Positions 37,505 through 47,095 of a DNA stretch of 64,000 nucleotides are shown piece after piece. The notes under the pieces are model-generated. The model was not told the DNA's origin and did no database searches. It was given only the letters and a program-made list of their open reading frames with translations. Source of the DNA: Nanobdellota archaeon (GTDB lineage Archaea; Aenigmatarchaeota; Aenigmatarchaeia; QMZP01). The first letter of the stretch is position 1; each line of letters opens with the position of its first letter. The DNA lies in assembly GCA_018816245.1 (NCBI GenBank), contig JAHIVW010000003.1:124001-188000 (forward strand), read 5' to 3'. The translations under genes and the position numbers were made by a program.

Positions 37505-39100
37505 ATGCCAGACGAAGTTGCTACTCAAGAGGAAAAAATTAAATCAGCAGAAGAACTCTCCCAGCACCAGAAAGCGATCTCCATTTCTGAGTTCTTTGAG
37601 AAGAACCGCCACCTCCTGGGCTACGACAACAAGACCAAGGCGCTCATGATTATCGTGAAAGAAGGCGTCGACAACTCGCTGGACGCCTGCGAGGAGGCGC
37701 GGATTCTCCCTGACATTACGGTGAAGATTGAGGAACTTGAGAAGGAGAAATACAAGATTATTATCAAGGATAATGGACCCGGAATCGTGAAGAAACAGAT
37801 CCCGAAAATTTTCGGAACGCTGTTGTACGGATCGAAGTTCCATCGATTGCGCCAATCTCGCGGGCAGCAAGGACTTGGCATCTCCTGTGGTGTGCTGTAT
37901 TCACAGCTGACAACCGGAGAGGCTACAGAAATCGCGAGTTCAACGGGAAAAGAAGAAATTCACAAGTACACGTTGAAGATCGACGTCAAGAAGAATGAGC
38001 CAGTTATTTTAAATGAAAAGAGCGAGGCAAACCCACATAAGTGGCGTGGCACCCGTATCTCATTTGTTGCTGAAGGAATTTATCGAGAGCATAAACAATC
38101 GGTGCTCGAATATCTGAAGGAGACGGCGATTTCAAATCCGTTTGCAAACTTCATCTTTGAAAGTCCAAGCGGGAAACTCGAGTTCCGACGTGGTGTTGAG
38201 AAATTGCCGATCATTCCAAAAGAAATTAAACCACACTTGTATGGTGTTGAAGTTGGGCTGTTTACACGGATGTTGAATGAGACAAGTGCGCGGTCGATTT
38301 CCGGCTTTCTGACAACGGAGTTTTCACGAATCGGTGCAACAACAGCGACAGAAATACTCAAGAAGGCTCAGATTGACCCGAAGATCTCGCCGCGCCGGAC
38401 CACTGATGAGAATATTGTCAATATTGTAAAGGCAGTCAAGGAAGTGAAATTGTCGAAACCGCCGACCGACTGTCTTTCCCCGCTTGGCGAGAAAGCGATA
38501 ACCAAAGGGCTGCAGAAGGAACTGTCGCCTGATTTTGTCGCTTCCGTGACCCGTTCTCCAGCAGTGTATCGTGGGTGGCCGTTTCAGATTGAAGTTGGTA
38601 TTGCGTTTGGTGGTACCATTGCTGAAGCAAACTTCATGCGCTTTGCAAACCGTGTGCCACTCCTGTATCAACAGGGATCATGTGCCCTTACCAGATCAGC
38701 GGCGTCCGTTGACTGGAAACGGTATGGACTTGATGCCGACAAGTTGCCAAAAGGACCGATTGTACTGATGGTGCATATTTGTTCTGTCTGGGTGCCATTC
38801 ACCTCTGAATCAAAAGAGGCGGTTGCGAGTTACCCTATCATTGTGAAAGAAACAAAGCTTGCGTTTCAGGACGCGGCGCGGAAGCTGTCATTATATTTGT
38901 CCGGTATTCGAAGGGCAGAGCGGATTGCTGAACGCAAGCGGATCTTCGAGCGGTACGCGATTGAAACCGCACGGGCACTCCAGGAACTGACCGGAGAGGA
39001 TGAAAAGAAGATCAAAGGCATGATTGCAACAGTCGTTGAAAAACGATGGGGCGAAGTTGTTGATTCCCCGAGCGGGAATGGCCCCACTGATGGTGATTAA
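37505..39100 (+). CDS. top6B: DNA topoisomerase VI subunit B
   Basis: [63 protein letters not shown]. Confidence 0.96.
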   Translation: MPDEVATQEEKIKSAEELSQHQKAISISEFFEKNRHLLGYDNKTKALMIIVKEGVDNSLDACEEARILPDITVKIEELEKEKYKIIIKDNGPGIVKKQIPKIFGTLLYGSKFHRLRQSRGQQGLGISCGVLYSQLTTGEATEIASSTGKEEIHKYTLKIDVKKNEPVILNEKSEANPHKWRGTRISFVAEGIYREHKQSVLEYLKETAISNPFANFIFESPSGKLEFRRGVEKLPIIPKEIKPHLYGVEVGLFTRMLNETSARSISGFLTTEFSRIGATTATEILKKAQIDPKISPRRTTDENIVNIVKAVKEVKLSKPPTDCLSPLGEKAITKGLQKELSPDFVASVTRSPAVYRGWPFQIEVGIAFGGTIAEANFMRFANRVPLLYQQGSCALTRSAASVDWKRYGLDADKLPKGPIVLMVHICSVWVPFTSESKEAVASYPIIVKETKLAFQDAARKLSLYLSGIRRAERIAERKRIFERYAIETARALQELTGEDEKKIKGMIATVVEKRWGEVVDSPSGNGPTDGD

Positions 39101-39101
39101 C

Positions 39102-40211
39102 ATGACAGTGAAACGAACAGAAAACACAAAAGAATCCATCGTCGATCTCGGAAAGGATGTTCTTGGACAGTTGAAAAAAGTGCAGAATCCGAACATCTCC
39201 CTTCCTGTTCGGGCGCTTTCAAACATAAAATTTGATGAGAAGAACAAGCTCATCATCCTTGGTGACAAGATGAGCCAGCGGACCTACATGAATATCGCGC
39301 ACACCCGAAAGTTCATGCAGACCCTGATGGTTGCAGCGGAGTGTAAGAAGCTCCTGAGCGAAACAGAGAACACAACGACGTCAATTCGTGATTTGTACTA
39401 CATTTTGAAGCGCACGATTCCGGGAACAACTGAAAACACGTTCGAAGAACAGAGTGAATCTGACCCGATTATTGAAGACCTTGAAGCAGCGCTCAGCACA
39501 CTCCGAGAGAACCTGCACCTGCACGCGGATCAGAAAGGATCGCTTGTTGGTCCAATTGTGATTGAAGAGCCGAAGTTCGGCTCTGAAACCGATTGCATGA
39601 AACTCGGGGCATCAGGATTCGGTATCCCTTCAATTTGTGAACCTGATACAGTAAAACTCAAATCGACCACAGCAGACTTCGTGCTGGTCGTCGAAAAAGA
39701 TGCGGTGTGGCAGCGATTAAACGAGGACCGATTCTGGAAGAACCATAACTGCATCGTGATCACCGGCAAGGGGCAGCCTGACCGAGGAACTCGTCGGATG
39801 ATTAATCGGCTCAACGCTGAATTGAAGCTTCCGGTGTACGTCCTGACCGATGCGGACGTGTGGGGATACTACATTTACTCGGTCATTAAACAAGGATCGA
39901 TTAACTTGTCCTTTGTGTCTGACCGCCTTGGCACTCCCGAGGCGCGATTCATCGGTCTGACAACACAGGACGTTGTGAAATTCGATATTCCGAAGAATGT
40001 GACAATCAAACTGAACGAAGGTGACAAGAAACGGGCAGCGGAGATGCTGAACTACCGCTGGTTCAGGCCTAAAGAATGGCACCACGAAATTAATCACATG
40101 CTCAAAGTCGGACACAAGCTGGAGCTGGAGGCGCTCTCAGCAAAGAATATCCGGTTCATCACCGAGAAGTATCTTCCTGAAAAGATCAAGAAGAAGGACT
40201 TCCTGCCGTAA
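39102..40211 (+). CDS. top6A: DNA topoisomerase VI subunit A (Spo11-like)
   Basis: TSIRDLYYILKRT catalytic Tyr region; ITGKGQPDRGTRRMINRL; LTDADVWGYYIYS. Confidence 0.95.
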   Translation: MTVKRTENTKESIVDLGKDVLGQLKKVQNPNISLPVRALSNIKFDEKNKLIILGDKMSQRTYMNIAHTRKFMQTLMVAAECKKLLSETENTTTSIRDLYYILKRTIPGTTENTFEEQSESDPIIEDLEAALSTLRENLHLHADQKGSLVGPIVIEEPKFGSETDCMKLGASGFGIPSICEPDTVKLKSTTADFVLVVEKDAVWQRLNEDRFWKNHNCIVITGKGQPDRGTRRMINRLNAELKLPVYVLTDADVWGYYIYSVIKQGSINLSFVSDRLGTPEARFIGLTTQDVVKFDIPKNVTIKLNEGDKKRAAEMLNYRWFRPKEWHHEINHMLKVGHKLELEALSAKNIRFITEKYLPEKIKKKDFLP

Positions 40212-40244
40212 GCCTTTAAAAAGACGACTCCTAAGAGGTAGCCT

Positions 40245-40439
40245 ATGATCATCCCTATCCGGTGCATCAGTTGTGGAAAACCCATTGGCCACTTGTACGA
40301 GAAATACAAGAAGCAGATCAAGGAAGGAAAGGACGCCAAGCAGGTGCTTGATGGCCTTGGGTTGGAACGCATGTGTTGCCGGAGTGTGTTCTTGACCCAC
40401 GTGGACATGATCCCCAAGATTGGGGTGTTCAAGAAGTAG
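40245..40439 (+). CDS. rpoN: DNA-directed RNA polymerase subunit N (Rpb10)
   Basis: MIIPIRCISCGKPIGHLYEKY...LDGLGLERMCCRSVFLTHVDMI. Confidence 0.95.
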   Translation: MIIPIRCISCGKPIGHLYEKYKKQIKEGKDAKQVLDGLGLERMCCRSVFLTHVDMIPKIGVFKK

Positions 40440-40453
40440 TTGTTCTCGGTATG

Positions 40454-40535
40454 CGAGAGGCCGGATTCGAACCGACGAAGGCACTAAGCCACAAGGCCCT
40501 CAACCTTGCCCCTTAGACCGCTCGGGTACTCTCGC
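40454..40535 (-). tRNA. tRNA-Leu (GAG)
   Basis: GCGAGAG...CTCTCGC acceptor; CAAGG-TTGAGGG-CCTTG anticodon arm; long variable arm; GGTTCGAATCC T-arm. Confidence 0.92.
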
Positions 40536-40568
40536 AGATAGTATACTCAGAAGCAATGAGGATATAAA

Positions 40569-40934
40569 TCAGTTCTTCACGGGAATCTTGCGCTCTTCAG
40601 CAGTCTTCATGAGTTGCGTTCGCAGGCGCTTTCCCACAGCAGACGCAATGAGTGCGGTATCGGTTTTGGGATCGAGTTTGCTGAGATCGTTGACACTGGC
40701 AATCCGAATCAGCCGGCGGCCGTCCTTGGTGAGATGACGCGTTGCGGCAGGGACACCATAGCCGATGCTCGGTCGTTTGCCGCGTCCTTTGACACGCCTG
40801 CGGGTTTTCGATGATTTGCCTCGCGGGACACGCCAGCCGCCTTCCAGTCGCTTCAGAACATGGGCTTCCTGCTGTCGAAACGTGGGCTTTGCCCGTTGTT
40901 TCTTGTGCCGGAGGGTGAGTTGTTTCTTTTCCAT
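40569..40934 (-). CDS. rpl32e: 50S ribosomal protein L32e
   Basis: FRQQEAHVLKRLEGGWRVPRGKSSKTRRRVKGRGKRPSIGYGVPAATRHL. Confidence 0.94.
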   Translation of the reverse strand: MEKKQLTLRHKKQRAKPTFRQQEAHVLKRLEGGWRVPRGKSSKTRRRVKGRGKRPSIGYGVPAATRHLTKDGRRLIRIASVNDLSKLDPKTDTALIASAVGKRLRTQLMKTAEERKIPVKN

Positions 40935-40935
40935 A

Positions 40936-41508
40936 TTACGCCTCGATTGGTTTGCATTTCTGAATCAAATGACATCCGTCCTGGAACACGCGCCGGTCGA
41001 ACTTGTTAATCTTTGTTGCAATTTCAATGTTTGCTGCTGTATTCCCAACATCTTCGACATTTATGCCAGTGATAATCACTTCGTCCTTCTGGACCTTGAC
41101 CTCTATTCCCGGAATCACTTTTGCTTTGCGAGGTGCTCGTTCACCAAGGAAATTACTGATGACAACGGTGTCACCTTCCACGGCAATTTTGATCGGGAAG
41201 TGAGAAAAAATAATCTTGAGGCGGGCTTCAAACCCCTGCTGGACACCAAGGAACATGTTCTTCATATGTGCTTGCCATGTTCCCATAAGGGTGCCCGTTC
41301 GCCGACGAACAAACTCCTCATCACCTTTCTTCCGAACCGTTGAGGCGTCTTTCTTGGTTCGGATAACGATCTCCTTCCCGGTCAGGGCGAACTCGATCTG
41401 GGTGTTCTCAAAGGTTCGAGTGAGCTCCCCTTTCGGTCCTGTGACTGTGAGGGCTGTTCCTTTGGCGGCGGCTGTGGCGCCTTCGGGAATGGGAAGGGAG
41501 TGTTCCAT
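40936..41508 (-). CDS. rpl6: 50S ribosomal protein L6 (uL6)
   Basis: LPIPEGATAAAKGTALTVTGPKGELTRTFENTQIEF; start at MEHSLPIPEG proposed. Confidence 0.93.
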   Translation of the reverse strand: MEHSLPIPEGATAAAKGTALTVTGPKGELTRTFENTQIEFALTGKEIVIRTKKDASTVRKKGDEEFVRRRTGTLMGTWQAHMKNMFLGVQQGFEARLKIIFSHFPIKIAVEGDTVVISNFLGERAPRKAKVIPGIEVKVQKDEVIITGINVEDVGNTAANIEIATKINKFDRRVFQDGCHLIQKCKPIEA

Positions 41509-41584
41509 GCGGTTCCTCGCAAACGAGATCCTATATTGTCTTGCTGAAGGTTTATAAAGATCGAAAAGCAGAGGACTGCTGTTG

Positions 41585-41599
41585 TATAACAATGTTATA
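41585..41599. repeat. Palindrome TATAACA-A-TGTTATA (family copy 5)
   Basis: 7+1+7 palindrome just downstream of the rpoA2 stop. Confidence 0.85.
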
Positions 41600-41608
41600 A
41601 AACAATAC

Positions 41609-42730
41609 CTACTTCTCTTCTTCCGGCAGTTGCTGCGGAATCTTCCCGACCAAATCAAAGGCCCCGGTCCCGACCGGTGCAACCTGGTTAACCATGATGT
41701 TTTCAATGGTCCCCTTCAACAAGTCACACTCCCCGTGGATCGCTGCTGAGGTAAGGTGCTTCTTGGTTTCCTCGAAGGATGCACGAACGAGGACAGAGTC
41801 TTTCTCTCCGGAGATACCGTACCGGCCAATTGCTTTCACGTTTCCCTCTGTCGTCATCATGTCTGCGAGCAACATAATGTAGCGCGGGTCCACAACCAAC
41901 CCTTGCTCATCGAGGGTAAATCGTGTTTGTTTGATGATTGCATTGCGGGCCGCTTCAACTCCAAGAACATCCAGGATCTCAAAAATGTTATTGCTTGTGG
42001 TCCGGGTTGCATCAACCCCTTCAATCTCAAATACTTTTTTCAGGTTCGAGCCAAGGGTGTTAATCACCCATTCGCCCTCTTCCTTCGTAACCAAGACCTG
42101 AGTAATTCCTTTGATTCCTTTCACGTGTGCTTCCAGCACGCCAAACTTAATCTTATGAATATTGGTAATATCCTTTTTCTTGGGAATGACATGCAGCATC
42201 TCACCAGCAAGTTCAGCAACTGCATTGCGCACGTTGACCAATCGGCTCAACTTCTTTTCGTCAACATCAAGAGCGTGCAACCGCTCAAGATCAAGTTTGT
42301 ATTTGATCTTGAGTTCTGTCAGATCGAGGATGGTGGACTTCACGAGATCGCGGAGCTTCACCTCTTTGATATTTTCTGCAATCTTCCGCACACGATCCAA
42401 AGTCTGATGACTCTTCTCAATGTAAATCGTCATGGTTGGAGTCCGTGGCTCCTTCCGGGCATCAAAGATCTCCAGAACCCGTGGCAGCCCGAGCGTGACC
42501 TGGATTCCTGCAGTTCCTGCGAAGTGGTATGTTCGCATGGTCATTTGTGTTGCTGGTTCAGAAATCGACTGCGCCGCAACAACGCCCATGGGCTCCTGTG
42601 GATCGTAGGTTGACATCTTATGAATCTTTGTCACCGCATCAATGATTTGTTGCTGTTGCTTTTCTGAAATCTTGTTCTCTTCGGTATACTTGAGGATTTC
42701 CTCTTGGATCTTTGTTGGTAAATTGTACAT
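41609..42730 (-). CDS. rpoA2: RNA polymerase subunit A''
   Basis: YDPQEPMGVVAAQSISEPATQMTMRTYHFAGTAGIQVTLGLPRVLEIFDARKEPRTP. Confidence 0.96.
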   Translation of the reverse strand: MYNLPTKIQEEILKYTEENKISEKQQQQIIDAVTKIHKMSTYDPQEPMGVVAAQSISEPATQMTMRTYHFAGTAGIQVTLGLPRVLEIFDARKEPRTPTMTIYIEKSHQTLDRVRKIAENIKEVKLRDLVKSTILDLTELKIKYKLDLERLHALDVDEKKLSRLVNVRNAVAELAGEMLHVIPKKKDITNIHKIKFGVLEAHVKGIKGITQVLVTKEEGEWVINTLGSNLKKVFEIEGVDATRTTSNNIFEILDVLGVEAARNAIIKQTRFTLDEQGLVVDPRYIMLLADMMTTEGNVKAIGRYGISGEKDSVLVRASFEETKKHLTSAAIHGECDLLKGTIENIMVNQVAPVGTGAFDLVGKIPQQLPEEEK

Positions 42731-42735
42731 AGCTC

Positions 42736-45294
42736 CTACTCCTTCACCATCATATCAAGTCGGTCTTTCCAGGCAATAGTTCCCCAGTCCGACTTGCTCG
42801 GATCAATGCCGTCTTCACCGGCAGTAAACTGAATAATGCGGCCATGAGCATTCCGCACTGTCCCATCATGCATGACCTTGAGATCTTGGAGCGCGTTGAT
42901 GAGTCGCCGCTGCATGTACCCACTCTTTCGCGTCCGGAGACTCTTATCCATGAGCCCTTCACGCCCGTTCATGATGTTCCACATCATCTCGAACGGGTCA
43001 AGTCCTTGTTTGAAACTGTGAGCCACAAATCCGTGTGCTCCTGGTGTCAAATCACCTTCTTTATAATGGGCAAGGGTGCGCTTCTGATACCCGCGCTTAA
43101 TCCGCTTCCCGAGAATCGTTTCCTGCCCGACAACAGCAGCCATCTGGGTTGTCGTAATCACCGATCCCTTTGATCCCGCAAGGTACATGTTTCGGATATC
43201 ATTCGGTTTCATGCTTGTTTCAACAACATCAGAGGCACGGGATACACCGCTCGCGAGAGCATTCATGATCTGCGCTTCAAGCGACTCCTTCCTGGTCATG
43301 CCGGGAAGGGTGGTGAGTTCCTTTGTCTGATATTGAACAATTAACTGGTTCGCTTCCTCTTCTGCCTTCTGAATCTCTTCTCGTGTCTTGGTCTGTGCCT
43401 CAGGAGGAAGATCAAGGTCGGCAATGGAAAGTGAAAATCCGCGAAGCATGAGGTATGCGGCACCAAGCCGGCCAGCCCGGTCAATAAACATTTTCGCAGT
43501 TGTTGGGTTAGTCATACGCTCAAGCTTCTGAATGAGTTTTCCGTTTTCTGCAGCAACTGATTGTTTGTCAATAATACCACTGATCAGTTTTCCGTCCTTG
43601 ATCTCGATCCATTCATCAGGATCCTCACCCTTCTTCTCAATCTTCCTGTTCTTGTAGAAGTTGGAACGATATCCGGAGATTGCGAAGTCCTCAGGAAGCA
43701 GTAAAGAAAAGAGTTCTTTCCCGGTGAGTTCCTCCTTTCCTGCTGGGAGCTCCATAGCAAACCCAGCCAGCCCGAATAAGAGCGTAGCATCACGTCGCGA
43801 GAGCTTCGTCTCTGCTTTCGTGAGCAGCGCAATACCAGAAATCTGATCCAGATCGAGTCCGATCACCGGACCCCCGAACCGCGGGGAAATTAAGTTGTTT
43901 TCCACAGCCATGAGCATGGCTGCTTCCACACGTGCTTCCTCGGTTTGCGGGACATGTACGTTCATCTCATCCCCGTCGAAATCTGCGTTGTAGGGGAAAC
44001 AGACAGACGGGTTCATCCGGAACGTCTGATATGGCATGACTCGTACCCGATGGGCCATAATTGACATCCGGTGCAGTGACGGTTGTCGGTTATAGAGGAC
44101 AACATCACCGTTTTCTAGCTGGCGTTCAACAATCCATCCCTCGATCAAGTTTTGAACGATCTCGGTTTTATTTTCTTCTGTAATCTTGATTCGCCGTCCA
44201 TCAGGACGGATAACATAATTGGCCTTCTGATTCCGGATCAGTCGCTGCGCTTCCTTGACATTCTTTGTTGTGACGTAGAATGGCAGCGTCAGCTCTTGAG
44301 CAATGCTCTCGGGAACACCAACTTCGTTGATCGATAATCGCGGATCAGGAGAGATCACAGTTCGCGCAGAGAAGTTCACTCGTTTTCCGAGGAGATTGCC
44401 ACGAAGCCGACCTTCCTTTGCCTTGAGTCGCTGAATCAATCCTTTCAGGGCGCGGCCTGATCGGTGTCGTGCCAACGGTGCACCCGTCAGCTCGTTATCA
44501 AAGTAGGTTGAAATATGATACTGAACAAGCTCCCAGAGATCATTCAAAATAAACTCTGGAGCACCAATGTCTATGTTCTCCTTCAGGGATTGATTGATAC
44601 GGACAATATCAACCAATTTGTGTGTCAAATCATCTTCACTTCGTTCACCACCTTCGAGAGTGATCGACGGGCGCATGGTGACGGGTGGAACCGGAAACAA
44701 GGTCAGAATGAGCCACTCTGGCCGCCCACCATTGAAGCCAACCTTTGTCAATTCCTTGTCCGAGACCTTTTCAAAACGTTCTCGGATGTCCATTGGTGAC
44801 AACTCTTTCTTCTCTTCGTAATAGGTGTACGGTTTCACGAAAGTGATTTTCTTCGATTTCGTCTTGCAGAACGGGCAGGTTGCTGGCTGGACAATGACAG
44901 AATCAAGGTCAATATTAGCCTCAACATCGCTTATCGTGATTTTATGTTTCCGTTTTGACTTCCGTTCCTTACCCTCTTCAACCATAACTTTCTGACACTT
45001 TCGGCAAACCATCTTGAGCAATTGATACACAACCTTCGTATACAGGACATTGATGACTGGTTTTGCAAGTTCCAAGTACCCAAGGTGACCAGGGCAATCG
45101 CCAATACCACCGCCACACGTCCGGCAGTGCAATCCCGGATCAATGACGCCAAGTCGCGGATCCATGACGCCACCTTCAACCGGATAGCCATCTGCATCGT
45201 ACAAATCCGCAGTGACAACGCGAACGCGGGCAAGATTCTTCACCACATCCGGTGACAACAAACTGAAGTGAAGTTCGCTGATACGATAAACCAT
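42736..45294 (-). CDS. rpoA1: RNA polymerase subunit A'
   Basis: YNADFDGDEMNVHVPQTEEA (NADFDGD motif); CRTCGGGIGDCPGHLGYLEL. Confidence 0.97.
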   Translation of the reverse strand: MVYRISELHFSLLSPDVVKNLARVRVVTADLYDADGYPVEGGVMDPRLGVIDPGLHCRTCGGGIGDCPGHLGYLELAKPVINVLYTKVVYQLLKMVCRKCQKVMVEEGKERKSKRKHKITISDVEANIDLDSVIVQPATCPFCKTKSKKITFVKPYTYYEEKKELSPMDIRERFEKVSDKELTKVGFNGGRPEWLILTLFPVPPVTMRPSITLEGGERSEDDLTHKLVDIVRINQSLKENIDIGAPEFILNDLWELVQYHISTYFDNELTGAPLARHRSGRALKGLIQRLKAKEGRLRGNLLGKRVNFSARTVISPDPRLSINEVGVPESIAQELTLPFYVTTKNVKEAQRLIRNQKANYVIRPDGRRIKITEENKTEIVQNLIEGWIVERQLENGDVVLYNRQPSLHRMSIMAHRVRVMPYQTFRMNPSVCFPYNADFDGDEMNVHVPQTEEARVEAAMLMAVENNLISPRFGGPVIGLDLDQISGIALLTKAETKLSRRDATLLFGLAGFAMELPAGKEELTGKELFSLLLPEDFAISGYRSNFYKNRKIEKKGEDPDEWIEIKDGKLISGIIDKQSVAAENGKLIQKLERMTNPTTAKMFIDRAGRLGAAYLMLRGFSLSIADLDLPPEAQTKTREEIQKAEEEANQLIVQYQTKELTTLPGMTRKESLEAQIMNALASGVSRASDVVETSMKPNDIRNMYLAGSKGSVITTTQMAAVVGQETILGKRIKRGYQKRTLAHYKEGDLTPGAHGFVAHSFKQGLDPFEMMWNIMNGREGLMDKSLRTRKSGYMQRRLINALQDLKVMHDGTVRNAHGRIIQFTAGEDGIDPSKSDWGTIAWKDRLDMMVKE

Positions 45295-45295
45295 A

Positions 45296-47095
45296 CTACA
45301 TATCCTCCGTCACAATCTTCGGGTAGATTCCCATTGCCTTCATTTCATCAAGGGTGAGTTTGAAGGCGTATGCGGTTTCTACCCACACAATCTCTGTGTC
45401 CTTGCAGAGTGCGCAGTAACTCTTGTTTTTAATAACATCATGAATTGCAATCATCCCACATTTGGTGCACACCGGAATGACCGTCTTATCTGAATCAAAC
45501 CGCTCCTTGAGTGTGAGGGCTGCCCCATGACCAACAAGACATTGCTGTTCCATCTCTCCGATACGCAGGCCACCACGCTTTGCCCGTCCTTCAGTGGGCT
45601 GCTTGGTGAGCAGGGTGACCGGTCCTCGACTCCGTGCATGGATCTTATCTTGGACCATGTGATCGAGTTTCAAATAAAACGTAATCCCGGTGAAGATGAG
45701 CACATCGTACTTCCGTCCTGTCCGTCCATCATACAAGGTCTCCTTTCCATCATCACGGAACCCGAGGTCAACCATGGCCTTTCGAATCTCGTCTTCCTTG
45801 ACATGATTGAATGCTGATCCGTCATATATCTTCCCGCCGAGGGCACCTGCTTTCCCTGCAATGAGTTCCAGTAAATGACCAACGGTCATTCGGGATGGAA
45901 TTGCGTGTGGATTGAAAATCAAATCAGGAACAGACCCATTCCCCGTGAACGGCATGTCTTCCTGTGGAACGAGGAGTGAGACAACCCCCTTCTGACCGTG
46001 CCGGCTTGCAAACTTGTCACCGAGCTCCGGAATTCGTTCATCCCTGATGCGGATCTTGATGAGGTGGTTTGCATCCTGGGTTTCGGTAATCATCACTTTA
46101 TCGACGATGCCCTTTTCCCCATGACGGAGGGTCATGGACGTTTCCCGTTTGTTCTCAATACCAGCAGCGAATTCTTCTGCAGAAAGGAACCGGAGCGGTG
46201 AGACTTTCCCGACAAGAACAGAATCAGACTGGACTCTTGTTTCCGGGTTAATGATCCCGTTTTCGCCGAGATCCCGGTAGGCATCCTCGCCCCGGTGACC
46301 GCGAACAGCAGGATCAGGAATCGTAATATCGTCCTCCTGACCACTCCAGTATCGCTTCTTGATAGTCTCATATGTACGGAAGTAGAAGGACCGGAACAGC
46401 CCACGCTGGACCGATGATTTGTTGATGACAATAGCATCGTTCATGTTGTACCCATCGTAGCACATGATGGCAACAACAACATTCTGTCCCTCCGGATAGG
46501 CAATAAGCGGTCCGCTGGTGACGGTTTCGACAAGTGGTGCCTGTGGATACGTCATGATGTTGAACTTTGTATCAGAACGAAGCAGGTAGTTGATGGACGG
46601 CATGCCGATCGCCTGACCGACCATCTTTGCGCCGTAGTTGATACGGTCACCACGATTGTATTCAGGATATGGAATAAGATTTGCAGAAAACCCCATCATC
46701 GTCAACGGGTTAATTTCCAAATGGGTGTGATCTTTGGTCACGTCCTTCACTTCAAGGGCAATGTACGAGTTCTCCTCTTCCGTGGCATCGAGATATTCAA
46801 TCACTCCGTGCTGGACAAGATACTGCCAATCAATCTTCCCTTCTTTGAGTTTTTCCGCAAGTGATGGAGTGAACTTCGATTTTCCATTCTCAACGATGAC
46901 CAATGGCCGTCGAACCCGTCCGTGTTCTGTTGAAATGCGGACCTCGTTGAAAGCCGTGAGGTAGCTGACGTTCAGTTGGTGTGGGAGAATGCCGGCACGG
47001 CGCTTGGTTTTGATATCATCAACAAACGCCTCAGGGTTGGTGATATGGCTGAGATATCGTCCATTGAAGTAGACATCAACCTTTTCCTTCGTCAT
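45296..47095 (-). CDS. rpoB1: RNA polymerase subunit B'
   Basis: GDKFASRHGQKGVVSLLVPQEDMPF; RAKRGGLRIGEMEQQCLVGHGAA. Confidence 0.97.
   Translation of the reverse strand: MTKEKVDVYFNGRYLSHITNPEAFVDDIKTKRRAGILPHQLNVSYLTAFNEVRISTEHGRVRRPLVIVENGKSKFTPSLAEKLKEGKIDWQYLVQHGVIEYLDATEEENSYIALEVKDVTKDHTHLEINPLTMMGFSANLIPYPEYNRGDRINYGAKMVGQAIGMPSINYLLRSDTKFNIMTYPQAPLVETVTSGPLIAYPEGQNVVVAIMCYDGYNMNDAIVINKSSVQRGLFRSFYFRTYETIKKRYWSGQEDDITIPDPAVRGHRGEDAYRDLGENGIINPETRVQSDSVLVGKVSPLRFLSAEEFAAGIENKRETSMTLRHGEKGIVDKVMITETQDANHLIKIRIRDERIPELGDKFASRHGQKGVVSLLVPQEDMPFTGNGSVPDLIFNPHAIPSRMTVGHLLELIAGKAGALGGKIYDGSAFNHVKEDEIRKAMVDLGFRDDGKETLYDGRTGRKYDVLIFTGITFYLKLDHMVQDKIHARSRGPVTLLTKQPTEGRAKRGGLRIGEMEQQCLVGHGAALTLKERFDSDKTVIPVCTKCGMIAIHDVIKNKSYCALCKDTEIVWVETAYAFKLTLDEMKAMGIYPKIVTEDM

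Noticed and set aside
41756-42613. 285-aa plus-strand ORF opposite rpoA2
   Set aside because: It is entirely antisense to a highly conserved RNA polymerase gene; typical shadow ORF.
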